Made by a program: the position numbers and the translations under genes. A DNA stretch of 6,836 nucleotides. It comes from VFMC01 sp039796935 (GTDB taxonomy: Bacteria > Actinomycetota > Acidimicrobiia > Acidimicrobiales > Ilumatobacteraceae). The DNA lies in the NCBI GenBank assembly GCA_039796935.1, contig JBDKIV010000246.1:1-6836 (forward strand). The letters run 5' to 3'. Below are positions 1-4,925 of this stretch, one piece after another (the first letter of the stretch is position 1; each line of letters begins with the position of its first letter). Below the pieces are notes generated by a model. The model saw only the letters and a list, made by a program, of their open reading frames with translations. It ran no database searches and had not been told where the DNA came from.

Positions 1-3000
1 CGATCGACGAGTGTTGCTGGGAGATTCGCTGGACCGCCGGACCCGATTCGGGTGGGTGCGTCCGCCTGCCGTCGGGGAAGTGGTTGGTCGGCCGTGCGCC
101 GCAGGCCCACGTCCGTTGCGATGATCCGCTGCTCGAACCATTCCACCTCGAACTGTCACTGTGGCCACAGGGCGAGCTTCGGGTTCGGCAGCTTGCGGGC
201 AGGCAGCCGGTGCGTTGCGTGGACGACCGGGTCGAGTTGGGTTCGAGTGTCCTGGTGATCTCGCGCTGCGATGCGATGCCGGCGAGATCGGTCCATCCGA
301 CGCCCGGAGTGTCACCCTCGGACATGCGATGTCAGCGTGCAGGCGTCGTCGTCCGGTCACGACGCGTTCGCAGTGACTGGACGCCTGCATCCCTGCCGTC
401 GCTGTCGGCGCCGCCGTCCGTCGAGCGAGGTGGGCCGCCCGTTGCCGCCATGACCTCCACAGCAGTCGGGGTCGCAGCGGGCCTGCTGATCGGGCTGGTG
501 ATGGGGCAGATGCTGCTCGCTCTGTTCGCCGTCGTCGGCGGACTGGCGGCCGCCAGTGCCTGGTTGGTCGAGCTGGCCGGTGCTCGCCGCCGCACGCGGG
601 CCGCCCGCTCGGAACGGGCCGCGGCGCTCGAGGCGCGCGCCCGTCTCGTCGAGCGCCAACAGGACGAGTTCCGACGACATCACCGACGGGTCACGCTCAC
701 GATCGGTGATGCGCTGGAGGTCGTCGAGCCCGGCGAGGCCATCGGGCCGGGCGCCGGACCACTGCCGAGTACCGGGCTCGGCGCTGCTGGCTCCGAGCGG
801 TCACTCGTCGGGGTCTGGGAGCGTCGGCCGGCCGATGGCGACGCCTTCCTGCCCTCGGTCGGTCCCGGGGCGGTCGAATGGATCGCCGACGGCGAGCCGA
901 TTCGGATCGGTGGTCTTCCCGTGCCGATCGACCTCGGGGCGTTCGGCCGGGTCGCCCTCCTCGGGCCCTACGCCATGAACCTGGCGCGAGCGCTGGTGGT
1001 GCAGCTGGCGGTGTCCACCGGCCCCGCAGACTGGCGCCTCGTGGTGATCAGCGACGCCGGCCCGAGCTGGTCTTGGGTCGCACCGCTGCCGCACCTCGTG
1101 TCCACGGGAGGCGGCAGTCACGTCCACGGCGACCGCGAGCTCGCCGAGGTGCTCGGCGCAGACGCGAACACGACCGGACCTCCGCATGCGCGCCGCGCCT
1201 CGAGCACCGACTGCGCTCTGCCCGAGATGCACACACTCGTCGTCACCGATCGCGTCGAGACGGTCACGTCGCGAGCTTCGGCGCTGCGGCGAGCGTTGGA
1301 ACGAAGCGGCTCTCTGGCCGTGATGGTGATCGACGAGCAGCCATCGGCAGTACCGCCGGCCGTGTGCAGCACGGTCGTCACGACGCTCGCCGACGGCCGC
1401 GCTCGATACGTCGTTGCTCGCTCCGGCCCCGTCAGCACCGACAGGGTCAGCACGGACGGGGTCAGCACCGACAGGGTCGGCACGGACAGGGTCAGCACGT
1501 TCGAGGCGCGGGTCGCCGGCCTCGGCGAACGAGCCGCCTCGCGGGTGGCGAGACGGCTCGGACGGCTGGTCGACCCCGAGAGCCTGCCGAGTGTCTCTGC
1601 GTCGCTGCCGGCATCCGTGGTGCTCGAGTCGCTGGTCGAGGTGAGCGACCCCGCGCTGGTGGCCGACGCCTGGCGCAACGCCGGGTGCGATGCCCGTGCG
1701 GCGACGGTCATCGGGATCGGGCCAGAGGGTCCCGTCTCGGTCGATCTCGCCCGCGACGGACCCCACCTCCTCGTGGCCGGCACGACGGGCAGCGGCAAGA
1801 GCGAGTTCCTGAGGACGCTCGTGGTCGGTGTCGCCGCGGCGTGTCCGCCCGATCAGGTGAGTTTCGTGCTGGTCGACTTCAAGGGTGGTGCGGCTTTCGA
1901 TGCGGTCAGTGACCTGCCTCATGTAGGTGCGCTCGTGACCGATCTCGAACCTCCTCTGGTGAGTCGCCTCGTTCGGAGCCTCGAGGCCGAACTGATCGCT
2001 CGTGAGCATCTCCTGCGCGAGCACGGGGCGATCGACCTGACCGACCTGCGCGCTCGCCTCGCGACGTCGGTGGTCCCTCGTGTGGTGGTGGTGATCGACG
2101 AGTTCGCCGTCCTGGCCACGGAGCATCCGTCGACACTGCAGTCGCTGCTCGGCATCGCCCGCCGAGGGAGGAGTCTCGGGATGCATCTGGTGCTCGCCAC
2201 GCAACGGCCCTCGGGCATCGTGAGCGATGAGATCAGGGCGAACACCGACGTGCGTCTCGCGCTCCGGCTGATCGATCCGGTCGATGCGCACGACGTCGTC
2301 GGCGATCCGGTGGCGGCTGCATTCCCGCGATCGACAGCCGGTCGACTGGCGATGCGGGTCGGGTCCGAGCCCGTGGTCGTCCTGCAGGGGGCACGATGCG
2401 GCGACGCCCGCGCTGTGAGCGAGGTCGTCCGGTGTGCGAGCCGGTTGCTCGGTCGTGAGGGTGCTCCATGGCGGCTGTGGGTCCCACCACTGCCGACGGA
2501 GTTGTCGGTCGAGGAGGTTCCGGCCGGTTCGATTGGCTGGATCGACGATCCGGGTCACCAGCGACGCCTGCCGCTCACCTGGGGTGTCGATGACGGACAT
2601 CTCCTCGTGATCGGTTCGGTCGGCTCGGGAGTGACCTCGACGCTCGTCACGACGGCGGTCACTGCCGGAGATCGGGTCGACCTGCTCGTGATCGACGCCC
2701 TGAACGATGAACGCTGGGACCCGATCGGTCTGAATCCATGGTGTGCGGGAGTGGCCCGCCTGCACCAACGCGAACGAGTCTGGCGGGTGTTGCGTCGTGC
2801 GGCGCAGGCACGTCCCCGCACGCCCTGCCTCCTGGTGATCGATGGGTTGCACGTCCTGCGGACCTCGTTCGAGTCCGTCGACCGACTGGACGAGGCCGAC
2901 CTCCTCGACGGTGTGCTGGCCGATCCGCCGGCCGGGTTGACCCTGCTGATCGGCGCAGACCGGATGGTCGGGTTGCCGCCATCGCTCGTCGGCCGGTGTC

Positions 3001-3863
3001 CTCGGCGATGGATCCTCGGTCTCCATGACGCAGCGGACGCCGCGATGGCAGGTGTTCCGCCCGACGTGGTCGAGCACGGTCGGCTCGTCCCGGGGCGTCT
3101 GGTCGTCGCTGGCCGAGGGCCGACGTATGCGGCGCAGATGGTGCTGTCAGCGCGTGCGCAGTCCGGGACGGCGCGTCGGTCGGCGCCGATCGTCGATCTT
3201 GCGCCGCGGTTGCGGTGGTCGCCCGATGAGGACGGTGTTGCTGCAGCGGCCCGTGACGGGTCGGGCTGGTGGAGACCCGTCGTCGGAGTGCTGGCCGACG
3301 ATCTGCGCCCCGCACAACTCGATGTGCCACCGGGTGAACACCTGCTGGTGATCGGTCCGGCCCGAAGCGGGAAGAGCAGCGCGCTCCGCCTCGTGCTCGA
3401 CCGCTGGCGAGATGCCCATCCGGACGGCTCTGCGTCGGTGGTCGCGCCGCGGGGTCCCGAGTTGCTCGCCGCCGGTGCGTCGGTCGAGGCGGCGGTTGCG
3501 TCGGTGCGCGCCGCGATGACGGCGGGTCGCCCGGCCCTGCTCGTGATCGACGACGCAGAGTTGGTGCTCGACCCGACCGGCGATCTGCACGAGTTGCTCA
3601 CCCGGCGGGCCACCGACGTCCTGGTCGTCGCGGCGGCTCGCCCCGACGCCATCCGGCAGGCGTACGGGCATTGGACAGGGATCGTGCGTCGGGGCCGGCT
3701 CGGTCTGTTGACGAGTCCGTGCAGCGACCTCGACGGCGACCTCCTCGGGGTGAGCCTCCCTCGTCGGCACCCGATCGCGCCGCGGCCCGGCCTGGTGTGG
3801 CTCGCCGCCGACGGGAAGGCGAGGCTGGCGCAACTGCAGATGCCGGCTGACGATCATGGATGA
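1..3863 (+). CDS. FHA-FtsK/SpoIIIE-type ATPase, EssC/EccC-like (5' truncated)
   Basis: Likely membrane-anchored motor ATPase of a type VII (ESX/WXG100) secretion system or a related translocase. The frame is stop-free from the left edge, so the start lies upstream; 1286 residues are visible, counting from the codon at 3. Residues 21-87 look like a divergent FHA domain (Gly30-Arg31, His48). Residues 152-192 are a hydrophobic stretch long enough for two membrane helices, followed by an Arg/Glu-rich segment. Residues 300-470 resemble the degenerate pre-ATPase domain of EssC/EccC, with a Leu-Pro-His at 362-364. Module 1 is canonical: Walker A GTTGSGKS (593-600), Walker B VVVVIDEF (694-701), ATQRPSG (732-738). 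Module 2 has GSVGSGVTS (871-879) with Val for Lys, and Walker B ending IDG. Module 3 has GPARSGKS (1118-1125) and LLVIDD (1179-1184). Three modules plus FHA argue against a chromosome-segregating FtsK. No WXG100 gene is visible here to confirm type VII. Family is sure; the exact system is inferred. Confidence 0.9.
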   Translation, partial: IDECCWEIRWTAGPDSGGCVRLPSGKWLVGRAPQAHVRCDDPLLEPFHLELSLWPQGELRVRQLAGRQPVRCVDDRVELGSSVLVISRCDAMPARSVHPTPGVSPSDMRCQRAGVVVRSRRVRSDWTPASLPSLSAPPSVERGGPPVAAMTSTAVGVAAGLLIGLVMGQMLLALFAVVGGLAAASAWLVELAGARRRTRAARSERAAALEARARLVERQQDEFRRHHRRVTLTIGDALEVVEPGEAIGPGAGPLPSTGLGAAGSERSLVGVWERRPADGDAFLPSVGPGAVEWIADGEPIRIGGLPVPIDLGAFGRVALLGPYAMNLARALVVQLAVSTGPADWRLVVISDAGPSWSWVAPLPHLVSTGGGSHVHGDRELAEVLGADANTTGPPHARRASSTDCALPEMHTLVVTDRVETVTSRASALRRALERSGSLAVMVIDEQPSAVPPAVCSTVVTTLADGRARYVVARSGPVSTDRVSTDGVSTDRVGTDRVSTFEARVAGLGERAASRVARRLGRLVDPESLPSVSASLPASVVLESLVEVSDPALVADAWRNAGCDARAATVIGIGPEGPVSVDLARDGPHLLVAGTTGSGKSEFLRTLVVGVAAACPPDQVSFVLVDFKGGAAFDAVSDLPHVGALVTDLEPPLVSRLVRSLEAELIAREHLLREHGAIDLTDLRARLATSVVPRVVVVIDEFAVLATEHPSTLQSLLGIARRGRSLGMHLVLATQRPSGIVSDEIRANTDVRLALRLIDPVDAHDVVGDPVAAAFPRSTAGRLAMRVGSEPVVVLQGARCGDARAVSEVVRCASRLLGREGAPWRLWVPPLPTELSVEEVPAGSIGWIDDPGHQRRLPLTWGVDDGHLLVIGSVGSGVTSTLVTTAVTAGDRVDLLVIDALNDERWDPIGLNPWCAGVARLHQRERVWRVLRRAAQARPRTPCLLVIDGLHVLRTSFESVDRLDEADLLDGVLADPPAGLTLLIGADRMVGLPPSLVGRCPRRWILGLHDAADAAMAGVPPDVVEHGRLVPGRLVVAGRGPTYAAQMVLSARAQSGTARRSAPIVDLAPRLRWSPDEDGVAAAARDGSGWWRPVVGVLADDLRPAQLDVPPGEHLLVIGPARSGKSSALRLVLDRWRDAHPDGSASVVAPRGPELLAAGASVEAAVASVRAAMTAGRPALLVIDDAELVLDPTGDLHELLTRRATDVLVVAAARPDAIRQAYGHWTGIVRRGRLGLLTSPCSDLDGDLLGVSLPRRHPIAPRPGLVWLAADGKARLAQLQMPADDHG
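63..263 (+). other. Divergent FHA domain in the truncated ATPase
   Basis: FHA domains bind phosphothreonine peptides, and EssC-type ATPases carry them at the N-terminus. The translation shows a beta-rich segment with the pattern WLVGR, a run of alternating hydrophobics, an acidic DDP and then FHLEL. This matches the FHA layout Gly-Arg ... Ser-x-x-His. The usual serine before the histidine is replaced (Glu-Pro-Phe-His), so phosphopeptide binding may be lost, as in several EssC FHA domains. The assignment rests on pattern only. Confidence 0.55.
459..578 (+). other. Predicted transmembrane hairpin of the ATPase
   Basis: About 40 consecutive mostly hydrophobic residues, broken only by a Gly-Gln near the middle, end in an Arg-rich stretch. 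This fits two closely spaced membrane helices, the anchor arrangement of EssC/EccC. The basic flank after the second helix suggests that the ATPase modules face the cytoplasm. Confidence 0.75.
1431..1499 (+). repeat. 15-bp in-frame tandem repeat (VSTDR)
   Basis: There are 4.6 copies of a 15-bp unit, gtcagcaccgacagg, starting at 1431, 1446, 1461 and 1476, with a partial copy at 1491. Units 1 and 3 are identical. Units 2 and 4 share the variant cacggac, so a 30-bp higher-order period is also visible. The array encodes VSTDR-VSTDG-VSTDR-VGTDR-VST. It lies in the linker between the pre-ATPase domain and ATPase module 1. The unit is a multiple of three, so copy-number change would keep the frame. 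Confidence 0.93.
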
Positions 3864-3890
3864 CGATCATGGGGGGTGATCATGGGGGGT
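3852..3890 (+). repeat. 13-bp tandem repeat after the ATPase gene
   Basis: Two perfect copies of gatcatggggggt lie at 3865-3877 and 3878-3890. A diverged copy (gatcatggatgac) lies at 3852-3864, spanning the ATPase stop codon at 3861. Read in another phase, tgacgatcatgg occurs at 3848 and again at 3861. The unit is not a multiple of three, so gain or loss of a copy would shift any reading frame crossing it. No hairpin potential beyond the short tgatca palindrome was seen. Confidence 0.9.
3871..3881 (+). promoter_or_regulatory. Extended Shine-Dalgarno-like sequence
   Basis: The string ggggggtgatc differs from the extended consensus ggaggtgatc essentially by one G for A, which can still wobble-pair with the 16S rRNA 3' end. 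It is followed directly by ATG at 3882, giving about 5 bases between the G-run and the start, which is normal spacing. This supports 3882 as an alternative start of the amidohydrolase. The 17 extra residues it would add have no counterpart in the known D-carbamoylase N-terminus. A second copy (3884-3890) has no start at a suitable distance. Confidence 0.4.
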
Positions 3891-3918
3891 GATGACATCC
3901 GGTCGAGCGGGCGACACG

Positions 3919-3924
3919 TATCGT
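3919..3924 (+). promoter_or_regulatory. Possible -10 box for a leaderless amidohydrolase mRNA
   Basis: The hexamer tatcgt fits the actinobacterial TANNNT -10 pattern. It ends 8 bases before ATG 3933, so transcription would start at or next to the start codon. Leaderless mRNAs are common in actinobacteria, and there is no good ribosome binding site before 3933. No convincing -35 element was found, so this is weak. Confidence 0.3.
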
Positions 3925-3940
3925 GGCGGTCGATGACACG
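3923..3940 (+). repeat. 18-bp direct repeat, copy 1, over the amidohydrolase start
   Basis: The sequence gtggcggtcgatgacacg contains ATG 3933 and recurs with one mismatch at 4881-4898, just before the molybdenum hydroxylase gene. Both copies contain an in-frame ATG followed by codons for Thr-Arg. It may be a shared regulatory sequence or a duplicated gene-start region. Confidence 0.8.
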
Positions 3941-4871
3941 CATGCTCACGGTTGCTGCCGCTCAGCTCGGCCCGGTCCAGCGCCATCACACCCGCTCCGA
4001 GGTGGTCGAGCGACTGATCGCGTTGCTGCACGACGCCCACCGTCACGGGGTGGAACTCGTGGTGTATCCCGAGTTGGCCCTCACGACGTTCTTCCCGCGT
4101 TGGTTCGTCGACGACATCGCCGAGGCGGATCACTGGTACGAGTCGGCGATGCCGAACGTCGAGACCCAACCGTTGTTCGACGAGGCCCGCAGGCTGGGCA
4201 TCGGATTCTGCCTGGGGTATGCCCTCCGAGAGACCGACAGCGATGGACATGTCGCTCGATGGAACGTGCAGACGTTGGTCGAGCGCGACGGCAGCATCGT
4301 TGCGACGTACCGCAAGACGCACATCCCTGGCCACGAGCAACACGAGCCCGATCGGCCGTTCCAGCACGCCGAGCGCTACTACTTCCAGCCGAGTCCGGAC
4401 GGGTTCGGCGTGTGGCGTGCCTTCGGCGGTCTGATGGGGATGATGATCTGCAACGACCGCCGATGGCCCGAGAGTTACCGGGTCATGGGCTTGCAGGGCG
4501 TCGAGATGATCCTGTGCGGCTACAACACGCCCATCCACTACGTGCCCGACCCGAGCCAGGACATCTTGCAGGGATTTCACAACTCGCTGGTGATGCAGGC
4601 GGGTGCGTACCAGAACGGGACCTGGGTGGTCGGCGTCGCCAAGGGCGGCGTCGAAGAGGGTGTGGATTCGCTCGGCCAGTCGATGATCGTGGCCCCGAGC
4701 GGCCAGATCGTCGCGCAGGCGTTGACGACCGACGACGAGTTGGTGATCGCCCGATGCGATCTCGACTGGTGCGCCCGCTACAAGGGCACGCTGTTCGACT
4801 TCGATCGGTACCGCAGGCCCGAGGTCTACGGGCGGATCGTGTCCCAGCGCGGGGTGGTGCTGCCCGAGTGA
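3933..4871 (+). CDS. N-carbamoyl-D-amino-acid hydrolase-like amidohydrolase (nitrilase superfamily)
   Basis: Predicted cytoplasmic enzyme hydrolysing an N-carbamoyl amino acid to the amino acid, CO2 and ammonia, the last step of hydantoin-type ring breakdown. The 312 residues are close to the roughly 304 of the Agrobacterium D-carbamoylase, which it resembles throughout. The nitrilase triad is complete: Glu47 in YPELALTTFFPRW, Lys128 in TYRKTHIPGH, Cys173 in CNDRRWPE. D-carbamoylase substrate residues are also present: His130, His145 (RPFQH), Arg176 and Arg177, the last two known to hold the substrate carboxylate. Other shared blocks are GYNTP and MQAGAYQNG. ATG 3933 was chosen because MTRMLTVAAAQLGP aligns with the start of known enzymes; GTG 3876 and ATG 3882 are upstream alternatives, the latter with a better ribosome site. 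The Mo hydroxylase gene follows on the same strand within 50 bases. Family is very sure; stereospecificity and the real substrate are inferred, and a beta-ureidopropionase-like role cannot be excluded. Confidence 0.92.
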   Translation: MTRMLTVAAAQLGPVQRHHTRSEVVERLIALLHDAHRHGVELVVYPELALTTFFPRWFVDDIAEADHWYESAMPNVETQPLFDEARRLGIGFCLGYALRETDSDGHVARWNVQTLVERDGSIVATYRKTHIPGHEQHEPDRPFQHAERYYFQPSPDGFGVWRAFGGLMGMMICNDRRWPESYRVMGLQGVEMILCGYNTPIHYVPDPSQDILQGFHNSLVMQAGAYQNGTWVVGVAKGGVEEGVDSLGQSMIVAPSGQIVAQALTTDDELVIARCDLDWCARYKGTLFDFDRYRRPEVYGRIVSQRGVVLPE

Positions 4872-4880
4872 TCATTTCGT

Positions 4881-4898
4881 GTGGCGTTCGATGACACG
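4881..4898 (+). repeat. 18-bp direct repeat, copy 2, before the Mo hydroxylase
   Basis: The sequence gtggcgttcgatgacacg matches the copy at 3923-3940 in 17 of 18 positions. Its ATG at 4891 is in frame with the hydroxylase and would add nine residues (MTREPVFDK). The 8-mer gtgatcat also precedes both copies (3876 and 4868), so the two leaders share sequences in the same order. Confidence 0.8.
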
Positions 4899-4919
4899 GG
4901 AGCCGGTCTTTGACAAAAT
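4891..4919 (+). promoter_or_regulatory. Possible promoter of the Mo hydroxylase gene
   Basis: Atgaca at 4891-4896 matches five of six bases of a TTGACA -35 box. After a 17-base spacer, caaaat at 4914-4919 matches four of six bases of TATAAT. The start point would fall near 4926-4927, exactly at GTG 4927, giving a leaderless transcript. The -10 lies inside the palindrome at 4909-4925, the expected position for a repressor site. Predicted from pattern only. Confidence 0.35.
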
Positions 4920-4925
4920 GTCAAA
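4909..4925. promoter_or_regulatory. 17-bp palindromic operator candidate
   Basis: TTTGACAAAATGTCAAA is a perfect 7-bp inverted repeat around a 3-bp centre, in an AT-rich island within very GC-rich DNA. It lies next to or over the start of the Mo hydroxylase gene. Size and symmetry fit the site of a dimeric regulator such as a TetR, GntR or MarR protein. Which one cannot be told, and no regulator gene is visible here. Confidence 0.7.

Noticed and set aside
84..86. TTG as the start of the ATPase
   Set aside because: It falls inside the FHA motif (WLVGR) and the frame is open to the left edge, so the gene begins outside the window.
450..452. ATG before the membrane segment as the ATPase start
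   Set aside because: Possible in principle, but the upstream frame has no stop and carries an FHA-like domain expected in this family, so an internal Met is more likely.
801..3077. Long minus-strand open frame of 758 codons opposite the ATPase gene
   Set aside because: It is a shadow of the GC-rich plus-strand gene. The translation is Arg/Asp/His/Gln-rich without domains, while the plus strand shows clear FtsK motifs over the same bases.
3878..3883. The tgatca palindrome as an operator
   Set aside because: It is only 6 bp and arises from the 13-bp repeat junction; too short to support a regulatory call.
3864..3932. Intrinsic terminator between the ATPase and the amidohydrolase
   Set aside because: There is no GC-rich stem followed by a T-run. 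The only dyad is the short tgatca within the tandem repeat.
4909..4915. TTGACA in the palindrome as a -35 element for a promoter running into the hydroxylase
   Set aside because: No -10-like sequence is found 16-18 bases downstream, and the start point would lie inside the coding region.
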